64,000 bases of DNA from Rhodobacteraceae bacterium IMCC1335 (GTDB taxonomy: Bacteria > Pseudomonadota > Alphaproteobacteria > Rhodobacterales > Rhodobacteraceae): positions 2,777,001-2,841,000 of the forward strand of contig CP046864.1 in assembly GCA_039640495.1 (NCBI GenBank), in the 5' to 3' direction. Positions 8,784 to 19,398 of this stretch are shown here, piece by piece. Each line of letters starts with the position of its first letter. Positions within the stretch are counted from its first letter, which is position 1. A program made the translations under genes and the position numbers. The notes beneath the pieces were generated by a model that was not told where the DNA came from, made no database searches, and saw nothing but the letters and a program-made list of their open reading frames with translations.

Positions 8784-9937
8784 CCTATGAACTGAACCAC
8801 CCAGAAATCAGAGCCGCGGTTGCCCAGCTATGCAAACGCTTTCCGGGGCGCTATTGGCAGGAATGCGATCGCAATCAAGCTTATCCGCAAGCCTTCGTAA
8901 CCGCTTTGACCGAAGCGGGCTATCTGGCCGCGCTTATACCAGAGGCCTATGGCGGGCTGTCCTTGCCGCTTTCTGCCGGAGCCGCGATTTTGGAAGAAAT
9001 CCACCGCGCGGGCTGTAATGCCGCGGCCTGTCATGCGCAAATGTATACGATGGGCACGCTGCTGCGGCATGGCTCTGATGCCCAAAAATCCAAATATTTG
9101 CCGCAAATCGCACAGGGCAATTTGCGCCTTCAAGCCTTTGGCGTGACCGAGCCAACCAGCGGTACAGACACCTCGGCTTTGCGCTGCACAGCGCGCAAAG
9201 AGGGGCAGGCCTATATTGTGAATGGTCAAAAAATCTGGACCAGCCGCGCCGAGCATTCCGATTTATTATTGCTCTTGGCGCGTACCACGCCGCTAGATCA
9301 GGTTGAAAAACGCACCGAGGGCTTATCGGTTTTTCTGGTGGATATGCGCGAGGCAAGCGAAAGTGCGTTGAGCATTCGCCCCATTCGCACGATGATGAAC
9401 CACGCCACAACAGAATTGTTTTTTGATAATCTCAGCGTTCCGCAAGACAATCTGATCGGCGAAGAAGGCAAGGGCTTTCGATATATTCTTTCCGGAATGA
9501 ATGCCGAGCGTATTTTGATCGCAGCCGAATGTATCGGAGATGCCAAATGGTTCATTGAAAAAGCTTCGGGCTATGCTTGCGAGCGGCAGGTTTTTGGCCG
9601 CGCCATCGGACAAAACCAAGGCATTCAATTTCCAATCGCCAAAGCCTATAGCCAAATGCGCGCTGCCGAATTGATGCTGCATGAGGCGACCAAGCTCTAT
9701 GATGCCGGTCAAAATCCAGGCGAAGAGGCAAATCTTGCAAAATTATTGGCTGCAGAGGCGCAATGGGCAGCCGCAGAAGCTTGTCTGCAAACCCATGGTG
9801 GATTTGGGTTTGCCGAAGAATACGATATCGAGCGTAAATTTCGAGAGGCGCGCCTCTACCAAGTCGCTCCGATTTCAACCAATCTGATCCTGAGTTATAT
9901 CGCAGAGCATGTGTTGAAAATGCCAAGATCTTATTGA
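8780..9937 (+). CDS. Acyl-CoA dehydrogenase (with CoA-transferase partner)
   Basis: A 385-residue FAD-dependent acyl-CoA dehydrogenase. The FAD/substrate motifs are visible: FGVTEPTSGTD near residue 115, KIWTSRAEHSD near 153, and QTHGGFGFAEEYDIER near 335. The position usually holding the catalytic Glu of the YEGT motif reads YQVAP. Instead there is a Glu in NAERI near residue 239, the location used by isovaleryl-CoA-dehydrogenase-like enzymes. Translation is coupled to the CoA-transferase by a 4-nt overlap, so the substrate is probably the thioester made by that enzyme. Confidence 0.88.
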   Translation: MTYELNHPEIRAAVAQLCKRFPGRYWQECDRNQAYPQAFVTALTEAGYLAALIPEAYGGLSLPLSAGAAILEEIHRAGCNAAACHAQMYTMGTLLRHGSDAQKSKYLPQIAQGNLRLQAFGVTEPTSGTDTSALRCTARKEGQAYIVNGQKIWTSRAEHSDLLLLLARTTPLDQVEKRTEGLSVFLVDMREASESALSIRPIRTMMNHATTELFFDNLSVPQDNLIGEEGKGFRYILSGMNAERILIAAECIGDAKWFIEKASGYACERQVFGRAIGQNQGIQFPIAKAYSQMRAAELMLHEATKLYDAGQNPGEEANLAKLLAAEAQWAAAEACLQTHGGFGFAEEYDIERKFREARLYQVAPISTNLILSYIAEHVLKMPRSY

Positions 9938-10700
9938 TGGCCTATCATTTATCGCTGCCAGATTTCAAAGCGCCAGCGCGCATGCAATCTCTGCTTCAGG
10001 GCGCTTGCTCCAACGGATTACAAAACCTGCCTGCGATTGTCAGGCGCCAGCCAAAGTCAGTTGCGGCAAGCCTTTTTGCAAAGCCCAAATGACCTGCATA
10101 AAAGAAGCGCGCCGCCACTGAGGGTCAACGCCGCCAAATCTCCTCTTCCGCAAATCGGGTCCAGCGCAACGCCATTTTCAATGCGCAGCCGCAAAGGCGG
10201 AGGAAATAAAACACAGCAAGCAAAAGGCACAAACCTATACAACCGGCCGCTCATAATTCAAAATTTAGGCCGGACTAATTCCGAGAATATCGCACGCGAG
10301 GGGATTGATAAATTGCGTTAGCCCGCCCGCAGATCGACGGCACCTCTCACAACCTCAAAAGATCGAGATGAGGCGCCATGGCCTCGCAAATCGACCAATG
10401 TGACTTTTCCCAAAAAGGCGCGAGCGATCCCGAACAAAATTCTATTCCAAATGGTGTTATCACGCCTTAGCAAGACAAGATGGCCAGAGCCCAGCCCATT
10501 CCCTGATTTTGAAAATCCGACACGGGCTTGGTTTTGTTCAAAGAACGAGTGATCAAAAATTAGATCCCGCAGGGGATAAAACGAACGGCCAGAAACCTCT
10601 ATCGCTTATCGCCGCGATTTGAAACAAATTGCGAGCCAGACCTAAGCGCGTAAAATTTGCGTTGCGTGTGTTGAACATTCGCCATTCATTCGCTTAGCGA
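9938..10700. other. 763-bp gap without a recognised gene
   Basis: No convincing gene, RNA or repeat was seen. A minus-strand frame around 10057-10254 contains a short hydrophobic coding-like run but has no ribosome site and no recognised family. The length of the gap in an otherwise dense region suggests eroded coding sequence. Confidence 0.45.
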
Positions 10701-10730
10701 AAAGGGGCCACAAATGCGGCCCCTTCGGAA
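10701..10730 (-). terminator. Terminator of katG
   Basis: A perfect 8-bp inverted repeat (AAGGGGCC at 10702-10709, GGCCCCTT at 10718-10725, loop of 8 nt) lies 20 bp past the katG stop. On the minus strand the stem runs into a short T run, so it fits a rho-independent terminator with a weak tail. Confidence 0.6.
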
Positions 10731-10750
10731 AAATCGACATCCATAAAGCT

Positions 10751-12922
<2,172 letters not shown>

Positions 12923-13052
12923 TTACTGTATCTAAAATATGGCCGGCCCAAACCACTTAACGGTTTCGCAACATTTCGACTCGCGACCGGCTGATATCAA
13001 AAATTTACCACGCCAAATGCATAAGATAAACTTGAATTTACTAATATTTTTG

Positions 13053-13067
13053 ATAAGTTTTTCTTAT
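13053..13067. promoter_or_regulatory. Inverted repeat over the oxyR start codon
   Basis: A perfect repeat, ATAAG-N5-CTTAT, whose right arm includes the first bases of the oxyR start codon. A further ATAAG lies at 13021. OxyR sites are built from ATAG/CTAT-like quarter-sites, so this may be an autoregulatory element. It leaves oxyR without a clear ribosome site. Confidence 0.35.
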
Positions 13068-13962
13068 GGAAGCTATAACCTTGAAACAACTTAGATATTT
13101 CGCTGCTTTGGCCAAAACGCGGCATTTCAGCAGGGCAGCTGACCTTTGCGCAATTTCGCAGCCGGCGCTTTCGATGCAAATCAAAGACTTGGAAGCCCGT
13201 CTCCCTCTACCACTTATTGAAACGGCATCAAAACCTTTGCAACTTACCCCTTACGGTGATGCTTTTGCCAAGCACGCAGGCATGATTTTGCAACATGTGC
13301 AGGAATTAGGGGATTTGGCGAACGCCTCGCATATGGCGCCACAAGGCTTGTTGCGGCTTGGCGTTATTCCAACGATTGCACCCTATCTTTTTCCCCGATT
13401 GATCCAATCAATGACCGATGCGTTTCCAAAGTTAGAGTTAAAGCTGCGCGAAACGATTACATCCAATTTGATCACAGATATTTTAGAAGGACGATTAGAT
13501 GCCGCCATTCTGGCATTGCCCGTATCGGAACCGCGGCTCAGCGAAGTGCCCCTTTTTGAAGAAGAATTTGTTTTGGTGCGCCCGTTGTCGGAAAACGGAA
13601 AACCAGTTCCACATCCGGAATCGCTGCATGAAATGCGGCTGCTTTTGCTTGAAGAAGGGCATTGCTTTCGAGATCAAGCCCTGACGGTTTGCAATATCTC
13701 AAGCTCACAAACGCGCGACCTTATGGATGCCAGCTCGCTTTCCACGCTGGTTCAAATGGTGGGCTCTGGGCTTGGCGTTACGCTTATCCCAAACATGGCA
13801 GTCCCGCTTGAAAGCCGTTCTGCCAAGGTCGAGATGCTGCGCTTTACGGCCAGCCCTCCGAAACGAACGGTGGGCATGATCTGGCGACGAAACACGCCTT
13901 TGGAAGCGCATTTAAAGAAAATTGCAGATGTGGTTGCCGCGCCTGATAAGTTTTTGGCTTAA
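13066..13962 (+). CDS. oxyR: Hydrogen-peroxide regulator OxyR (LysR family)
   Basis: A 298-residue LysR-type regulator. The helix-turn-helix occupies about residues 6-48 (LKQLRYFAALA, then FSRAADLCAISQPALS). The two redox cysteines of OxyR are present as Cys200 and Cys209 within GHCFRDQALTVC, so it should sense peroxide by disulfide formation. It is divergent from katG across a 179-bp shared control region, the usual arrangement for a regulator and its target. No strong ribosome site precedes the ATG at 13066, where an inverted repeat overlaps the start. Confidence 0.95.
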   Translation: MEAITLKQLRYFAALAKTRHFSRAADLCAISQPALSMQIKDLEARLPLPLIETASKPLQLTPYGDAFAKHAGMILQHVQELGDLANASHMAPQGLLRLGVIPTIAPYLFPRLIQSMTDAFPKLELKLRETITSNLITDILEGRLDAAILALPVSEPRLSEVPLFEEEFVLVRPLSENGKPVPHPESLHEMRLLLLEEGHCFRDQALTVCNISSSQTRDLMDASSLSTLVQMVGSGLGVTLIPNMAVPLESRSAKVEMLRFTASPPKRTVGMIWRRNTPLEAHLKKIADVVAAPDKFLA

Positions 13963-14031
13963 GCGGGTAAAAGACGTTTGATCGCGCAGCACCAAAGCGC
14001 GAATCTGGCGGGCCGCTGCATCCTTTCATCT

Positions 14032-14865
14032 TCAGCGCAAATAATCCGCATGGAAAGCAATATGCTCTTGCATGAATGTAGATATGAAAAAGTAGCTGTG
14101 ATCATAGCCTGGCTGTAGGCGCAATTGCGCGCTGTGGCCGCGCGCGGCCACCGCTTCGGCAAAGGCTTCCGGCCGCAACTTTTCTAAAAACGGGTCCTCT
14201 GATCCATTATCAATCAAAATGGGGCCGTCAAAGCCATATTCCGCCATCAAGTGGCTGGCATCATGGGGCGCCCAAAGGCCCTTATCTTCGCCCAAATAGG
14301 CGGTAAATTGTTTGATCCCCCAATCCGATTTCATCGGGTTGCAAATCGGCGCAAACGCAGACACCGATTTAAAGCGCCCAGGTTGGCGCAGGGCAAGCGT
14401 CAAAGCCCCGTGCCCGCCCATGGAATGGCCGCTGATAGATTGCCGCGACATATCGATTGAAAATGACGCTTCAATGAGGGAAGGCAATTCTTCAGCGATG
14501 TAATCCCACATATTAAAATGGGGCGCCCAAGGCGCTTGCGTGGCGTTTACATAGAACCCTGCGCCCTGCCCCAAATCAAACGCCTCATCATCGGCGACGC
14601 CGACGCCGCGCGGCGACGTATCGGGGAAAATCAACGCCACATCATGCTGCGCGGCCCAGCTTTGCGCCCCCGCTTTAACCATGGCGTTTTCATGCGTACA
14701 GGTCAGACCGGATAAAAACCAAATCAGCGGCACTTTTTGGCTTTGCGCAAGCTGAGGGAGAAACAGGCCGAAGGTCATATCACATGACAGAGCAGCAGAG
14801 CGATGCGTATAAACACCTTGAATGCCGTTATGGCATTTAATTTCCGAAACTGTTTCCACGGTCAT
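14032..14865 (-). CDS. fghA: S-formylglutathione hydrolase
   Basis: A 277-residue esterase-D-type alpha/beta hydrolase that splits S-formylglutathione into formate and glutathione, the second step of glutathione-dependent formaldehyde oxidation. The nucleophile serine sits in GHSMGG (near residue 148). The acid is in the DNGSEDPF stretch and the histidine in GYDHSYFF. The oxyanion region FLSGLTCTHEN is typical. GGGAT precedes an ATG at 14865 with 9-nt spacing; an ATG 6 nt upstream is the alternative. The glutathione-dependent formaldehyde dehydrogenase gene is not in the window. The gene is convergent with oxyR. Confidence 0.93.
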   Translation of the reverse strand: MTVETVSEIKCHNGIQGVYTHRSAALSCDMTFGLFLPQLAQSQKVPLIWFLSGLTCTHENAMVKAGAQSWAAQHDVALIFPDTSPRGVGVADDEAFDLGQGAGFYVNATQAPWAPHFNMWDYIAEELPSLIEASFSIDMSRQSISGHSMGGHGALTLALRQPGRFKSVSAFAPICNPMKSDWGIKQFTAYLGEDKGLWAPHDASHLMAEYGFDGPILIDNGSEDPFLEKLRPEAFAEAVAARGHSAQLRLQPGYDHSYFFISTFMQEHIAFHADYLR

Positions 14866-15040
14866 CCGCATGCATCCCTTTTTTATGGCTGCTCCGTTCT
14901 TAAAGCAGTTTACTCGATTGTAAAATGATTAACCTCACAATTTTTTGACCGGTCGAACAACGCTAAGAAAGCACACTGCAAACCCGATAGAATGAAGGTG
15001 ACCTACCAAAGAAACTGGTAATGAAGCGTAAGGCAGGTTA

Positions 15041-15223
15041 ATGAGGCATCTAACCTCTGGAAAACAAAAAACTGCACGCCCTTACATGATCAAGAAATAT
15101 ATATGGCCCTTCCTGGAACCGCTGATCAACGATAAACGCCTTGAGCCGGTTTTGATGATATTTGGCACTCTGGCCGTTGTTGGGGGTATTTTATACACGC
15201 TGCTCCAGTTCATTATGGGTTAA
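15041..15223 (+). CDS. Small single-pass membrane protein
   Basis: A possible 60-residue protein with one strong membrane segment near residues 37-57 (VLMIFGTLAVVGGILYTLL) after a basic N-terminus. AGG lies 6 nt before the ATG at 15041; an internal ATG at 15086 would give 45 residues. No family is recognised. It stands alone between fghA and the VOC gene. The hydrophobic helix and ribosome site support it moderately. Confidence 0.45.
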   Translation: MRHLTSGKQKTARPYMIKKYIWPFLEPLINDKRLEPVLMIFGTLAVVGGILYTLLQFIMG

Positions 15224-15287
15224 ACGCCGAGCAAAGCCCCCCTGCCCGGGCGTCACGAAGCTGTGTCATTCAACGACCGTTACATTC

Positions 15288-15704
15288 TTAATCCGCGATA
15301 TCTTGCACCTCGTGCACTTCAATCACATTTCCATCTGGGTCGTAGAAAAAGATTTGGTGCCAGCCGCTCACTGCTTTATTCGCCCAATCGGAAAAGGGAA
15401 TGTTCTGAGCGCGCAAGTGCGCTTTGAACGCGGCTAAATCATCCGTACGATACGCAATATGGCCGCGCGCAACCGGATTGACCATTTGCCCGGCATTAAA
15501 CCCTGCCAACACATCTTTTTGCGCCAAATGCATCTGCAAATGGCCATCCGATACAAAAGCAACATCGCCTGCATATCCCTGCTTTTTTTCTAGAACCGGC
15601 AATCCTGCCACATTCGGAGAAAGCCCCATGATTTCTTGATAAAAATTATCCATCCTCGCTACATTTTCAGTGGCCAGATTGATATGATGTAATGTGAGTT
15701 TCAT
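15288..15704 (-). CDS. VOC-family (glyoxalase/bleomycin-resistance) protein
   Basis: A 138-residue single-domain vicinal-oxygen-chelate protein with two beta-alpha-beta-beta-beta halves. The N-terminal HHINLATENVARMDNFYQ and C-terminal FFYDPDGNVIEVHE are the family signatures. His7 and the C-terminal Glu of IEVHE are likely metal ligands. Members include glyoxalases, ring-cleaving dioxygenases and fosfomycin-type enzymes; the sequence alone does not decide. It is divergent from a LysR gene 370 bp away, which may control it. Confidence 0.8.
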   Translation of the reverse strand: MKLTLHHINLATENVARMDNFYQEIMGLSPNVAGLPVLEKKQGYAGDVAFVSDGHLQMHLAQKDVLAGFNAGQMVNPVARGHIAYRTDDLAAFKAHLRAQNIPFSDWANKAVSGWHQIFFYDPDGNVIEVHEVQDIAD

Positions 15705-16073
15705 AATGCGCTTGCTCCGTTTTTATCTTTAATCCGCTGTCGCTTTGAATATATCTATGGGCTTTACTTACTCTGTGATACAGCCAGCGTAACAGCTCCA
15801 AACCTTTGCAAAAAGGGGTAAAACCGGCCGTCGCCAAAGCATAAGCTACGCTTAAAATCGCAGCTAAACATCCAGTCAGAGCCCTTGAAACATAAAGATC
15901 AACCGCCCCAGAAACACCATTGGCAAAAGCAAGATCTCAAGACATCCTTTGATATTTTTACCACCCAACTTGCGCCGCTGGCATGGACGGATAGCCCGGG
16001 TAAACCTATTAAATATTCAAAAAAGTGATATTTATACTTGTAAATCGCAGAATTTTGCAACTTAACGCTACTC
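15705..16073. other. 369-bp gap upstream of a LysR gene
   Basis: No gene is supported. The part next to the LysR gene is AT-rich and carries the T-N11-A-type element listed separately. The remaining 250 bp show nothing recognisable. Confidence 0.5.
16030..16045. promoter_or_regulatory. LysR-type T-N11-A element
   Basis: ATTTA-N6-TAAAT, an interrupted palindrome with the T-N11-A layout bound by LysR-type regulators, lies 28 bp before the LysR start codon. Autoregulation is the simplest reading. Confidence 0.4.
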
Positions 16074-16961
16074 ATGAACCTGACCTCCTTGCAAACTTTC
16101 TTAGCAATTCTTGAAACCGGAAGCTTGGTGCGCGCCGCAGATAAACTGAACGTCACCCAATCCACGGTGACCGCGCGGCTTAAAACGCTTGAGGAAGAGC
16201 TGGGGCAAGTGCTGATAAACCGTCAGAAATCGGGGGCGACGCTCACGCCGGCGGGGGCAAAACTTATGCGATACGCCCCCGCAATCACGGGGCTATGGCG
16301 GCAAGCGAAAAATGAAACGGGGCTGCCCGCAGGGCTTACCTCTGCCTGCAGTTTTGGATGCGAACGCGATTTATGGCATGGTGCGGGGCGGGCTTTTTTC
16401 CACTATGCGACCAGCACACAGCCCGAACTAGCGATGAGCGCAAGGCAGGGCAGCGGCCGCGATCTCACCGAATGGATCGCCACGGGCAGCATAGACATTA
16501 TCGTTACGTTCGAAGCCGTTACGCGCGCCTCTCAAACGCTTTACCCGTTGCCCGCAGAAGAGCTTATTCTATGTTCAGATCGCCGCAACACGCCAATGAT
16601 AGGGGATCCTAACTATATTTTTGTGGATCACGGCGCTGAATATCGCCGCGTTCATGCCGAATTTTATCACGATGCGGGTATCGCAAGACTGAATTTTGAT
16701 AGCGCCTGGTGGGCGCTTCAATATCTGCTTGAAAACCCCGGTTCGGCCTATTTGCCGCGTTCATTGGCGCAACGTTACTTGGATAAGGCCGCGCTTTTCA
16801 TCGTGCCGGATGCGCCCGTGTTTCACAGGAAAAAATCTTTATTGGCCTCGGATCAAGCTGTTGAAAAGTTCCACTGGCTTGAAAACGCTATCGCTCAAAT
16901 TCAATCTCACGAGCGCCAACAGCATGGCCGCGCCCACTCACAAGGGCAGGCAGGCCAATAA
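16074..16961 (+). CDS. LysR-family transcriptional regulator
   Basis: A 295-residue LysR-type regulator with its helix-turn-helix at residues 1-60 (LQTFLAILETGSLVRAADKLNVTQSTVTARLKTLEE read in pieces) and a periplasmic-binding-protein-like effector domain after residue 90. Its stop codon touches the stop of the convergent adenine deaminase gene with no gap. Its target is unknown; the divergent VOC gene at 15288 is the nearest candidate, 370 bp away. The T-N11-A element upstream suggests autoregulation. Confidence 0.88.
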   Translation: MNLTSLQTFLAILETGSLVRAADKLNVTQSTVTARLKTLEEELGQVLINRQKSGATLTPAGAKLMRYAPAITGLWRQAKNETGLPAGLTSACSFGCERDLWHGAGRAFFHYATSTQPELAMSARQGSGRDLTEWIATGSIDIIVTFEAVTRASQTLYPLPAEELILCSDRRNTPMIGDPNYIFVDHGAEYRRVHAEFYHDAGIARLNFDSAWWALQYLLENPGSAYLPRSLAQRYLDKAALFIVPDAPVFHRKKSLLASDQAVEKFHWLENAIAQIQSHERQQHGRAHSQGQAGQ

Positions 16962-18761
16962 TCACTCAGAAATGAACAGATCGGTGAGCGCGAATTGATC
17001 TACATCTACCAAGCCAAGATCTGAAATCCGCAACGCCGGTATCACGACCAATGCCAATAGGGAATGTTGCATAAAGGCGTTGTGTAATGTACATCCACAA
17101 CGTTGCATGCCGCTTAAAATTGTTTGTGCTTCCGCAGCCACCTCAGCCGCGGGTCGATCAGACATCAGCCCCGCAATCGGCAAATGAACCTGCCCAATTT
17201 CTGCGCCATCCTGCCAAATCGTAGCCCCGCCGCCAATCTCGCCCAGACGGTTAACTGCCTGCGCCATCATCTCTCGATTGGTGCCAACCACGATAATATG
17301 ATGGCTGTCATGGGCAACGCTGGAAGCGATGGCCATATCACCCTGATAAGCAAAGCCTTGCACGAACCCATGGCTGACGCGCCCTGTCGCACGATGACGT
17401 TCGACCAAAGCGATTTGGCACACCCCTTTATTGGCTTCGACCAGCCCATCAATCACTGGTAATTTTGCGCTCAGCGCCTTAGTCGGAGCCTGATTTTCGA
17501 TCACCCCAATAACTTTCACATGGGCCTCTAGCAGATTGGGTGGTGCTGCAATCTCAAAATCCGCAGCGCCCATGGTTTTTGCAAGATTAACCGTTTTTTT
17601 GGCCCCCTCTGGCCATTCATAATGCGGACAATCTGTCAAAAGCTGACCATGTTCGGCAAGTTTCTGGCCGCGCGCAAAAACCAGCTCAATCGGCAAGGAC
17701 ACAAGATCGGATGACAAGATAAAATCAGCCCGGCGGCCCGGAGCAATACTGCCCAATTCGCGTTCAAGCCCGAAATGTGTTGCGGTATTTATCGTCGCCA
17801 TTTGCAATGCAATCAAAGGCTCGCAGCCACAGTCAATTGCGTGGCGCACCACCCGATTCATATGCCCCTCATTAATCAAGGTCTCCGAGTGACAATCATC
17901 GGTGCATAAAATGAAATTTCTAGGATCTAAACCGCGTTCGGTGATGGCGGTTATTTGCCGCTCTACATCATACCAGGCCGAGCCCAATCGCAGCATAGCC
18001 CGCATCCCCATTCGGGCGCGTAAAACCGCGTCAGCCTCTTGCGTGCCTTCATGGTCATCCCCAGCCCCACCAGCGGCATAGGCATGAAAGGGTGGGCCCA
18101 GATCGGGCGAGGCATAATGCCCTCCGACCACCTTTCCAGCCGCCTGCGTGGCCGCCATTTCAGCCAGCATTTTTTCATCCCCAGCGATCACGCCGGGATA
18201 ATTCATCATTTCCCCAAGGCCTATTATGCCAGGCCAGCCCATCGCTTCAGCAACATCTTGCGGCGTAATTTCAAATCCGGTGGTTTCCAGCCCGGGCGCA
18301 GACGGCGCGCAAGAGGGCATTTGCGTGAAAATATTTATAGGTTGCAACAGCGCCTCATCATGCATCATCCGAACCCCCGCCAGACCCAGCACATTGGCAA
18401 TTTCATGCGGATCGGTAAACATCGTGGTCGTGCCATGCGGGATAACGGCCGCGGCAAATTCAGCCGGGATCAGCATGCCGCTTTCGATATGCATATGCCC
18501 GTCGCACAGGCCCGGAATAAGATAGCGACCACCCGCATCGATAATTTGCGTTTTTGGGCCAATACAATGGCGCGCATCCGGTCCAACATAGGCAAACCTA
18601 CCTCTGACGACGGCAATGTCCCAATCCTCAAGAACCTCGCGCGACTGAACATTGACCAACCGGCTGTTTTGAACGACCAAATCCGCGGGCGATCGCCCGG
18701 CAGCGACAGCAACCAAATCTGCAGCGCTATCTGCCCAAGATGCAAATTCACCCTTAGCCAC
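16962..18761 (-). CDS. ade: Adenine deaminase
   Basis: A 599-residue amidohydrolase-superfamily enzyme that converts adenine to hypoxanthine and ammonia for purine salvage. The metal-binding HMHIES motif is near residue 89, and a later CTDDCHSE segment, GHMNRVVRHAID and a HDSHH stretch in the C-terminal region match AdeC/Ade proteins. The family length is about 590 residues. The start is a GTG at 18761 with AAGGAGG 5 nt upstream, a strong site; the frame extends to 18842 but the extension has no ribosome site. It may work with the add-containing salvage operon at 49 kb. Confidence 0.9.
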   Translation of the reverse strand: MAKGEFASWADSAADLVAVAAGRSPADLVVQNSRLVNVQSREVLEDWDIAVVRGRFAYVGPDARHCIGPKTQIIDAGGRYLIPGLCDGHMHIESGMLIPAEFAAAVIPHGTTTMFTDPHEIANVLGLAGVRMMHDEALLQPINIFTQMPSCAPSAPGLETTGFEITPQDVAEAMGWPGIIGLGEMMNYPGVIAGDEKMLAEMAATQAAGKVVGGHYASPDLGPPFHAYAAGGAGDDHEGTQEADAVLRARMGMRAMLRLGSAWYDVERQITAITERGLDPRNFILCTDDCHSETLINEGHMNRVVRHAIDCGCEPLIALQMATINTATHFGLERELGSIAPGRRADFILSSDLVSLPIELVFARGQKLAEHGQLLTDCPHYEWPEGAKKTVNLAKTMGAADFEIAAPPNLLEAHVKVIGVIENQAPTKALSAKLPVIDGLVEANKGVCQIALVERHRATGRVSHGFVQGFAYQGDMAIASSVAHDSHHIIVVGTNREMMAQAVNRLGEIGGGATIWQDGAEIGQVHLPIAGLMSDRPAAEVAAEAQTILSGMQRCGCTLHNAFMQHSLLALVVIPALRISDLGLVDVDQFALTDLFISE

Positions 18762-19018
18762 AGTCACCTCCTTGCCTGATCTCTGATCGCAACGGTATGG
18801 GGCTATTTGCAGTCTGTAAAGATTTTTGCCAAGTCGAAGCACCTATTCAGCGGAACGCAAACCATCCAGCGGTACGGGTGCGGGGCAACGATCAGAGTTA
18901 TCCTCTCAGTGCACGGTATCAGCCGAAATGCAGAGCATTGGCGGCTGATAAACTTACAGATCAAAAAAATCTCATGAAGCCTGCTCACCTGCGTCGAGCA
19001 GGTGATGTGCAGATGTCA

Positions 19019-19228
19019 CTAGCCCATCGCGCGAAACGCTGTGCGCGTTTGGCTCTGACTTGCGAGCTCATGCGCCAGCAGTCGTCCATCGGATGTCAAC
19101 CCGCCAGTGGCATTAAACCAGCCGCGCTCACTCCCATAATCAAAAAAGGATTGCTCAAGGTTTGAGGTCATTATCGAGCACATTTGAACGACCGCGCCGT
19201 ATTGCGTCTCATATTGTTTATCCGACAT
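19019..19228 (-). CDS. Small hypothetical protein, 69 residues
   Basis: A short gene with GAGGT 5 nt before the ATG at 19228. The product (start MSDKQYETQYGA) has no membrane segment or signal peptide; it contains an acidic-aromatic middle (FFDYGSERGWFN) and a charged C-terminus. No family is recognised. An AT-rich tract lies directly upstream. The good ribosome site argues for a real gene; a longer frame to 19276 exists but lacks one. Confidence 0.5.
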   Translation of the reverse strand: MSDKQYETQYGAVVQMCSIMTSNLEQSFFDYGSERGWFNATGGLTSDGRLLAHELASQSQTRTAFRAMG

Positions 19229-19272
19229 TTTTGACCTCATAATTATTTGACAGTTCTTCTGACTAAACAACA

Positions 19273-19356
19273 TCATGAGTAAAATAAATTTAAAAAAATT
19301 TAATTAATTAAAAAAAATTAAAAGATTAAATGCTTATTTTTGTTTTAAATCAGCAC
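19273..19356. other. Strongly AT-rich tract
   Basis: About 80 bp made almost only of A and T, with runs of A and TTAATTAA-like repeats. It is sharply unlike the surrounding DNA. It lies between the diguanylate cyclase gene and the 69-residue gene, upstream of the latter, so it may act as an UP-element-rich promoter or a binding tract for a nucleoid protein. Confidence 0.6.
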
Positions 19357-19398
19357 ATTGATCTCAGCGGGCGACAACACATACGCAGAAACCGGACC

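Noticed and set aside
18039..18779. 246-codon plus-strand frame opposite adenine deaminase
   Set aside because: Composition is Arg/His/Pro-rich as expected from a shadow frame, and the adenine deaminase motifs on the other strand are unmistakable.
18762..18842. N-terminal extension of adenine deaminase to an upstream ATG
   Set aside because: The strong AAGGAGG site sits directly before the GTG at 18761; the extension has no similarity to the family and no ribosome site.
18797..19165. 122-codon plus-strand frame between ade and the small gene
   Set aside because: It overlaps the better supported 69-residue gene on the other strand, lacks a ribosome site and has an odd composition.
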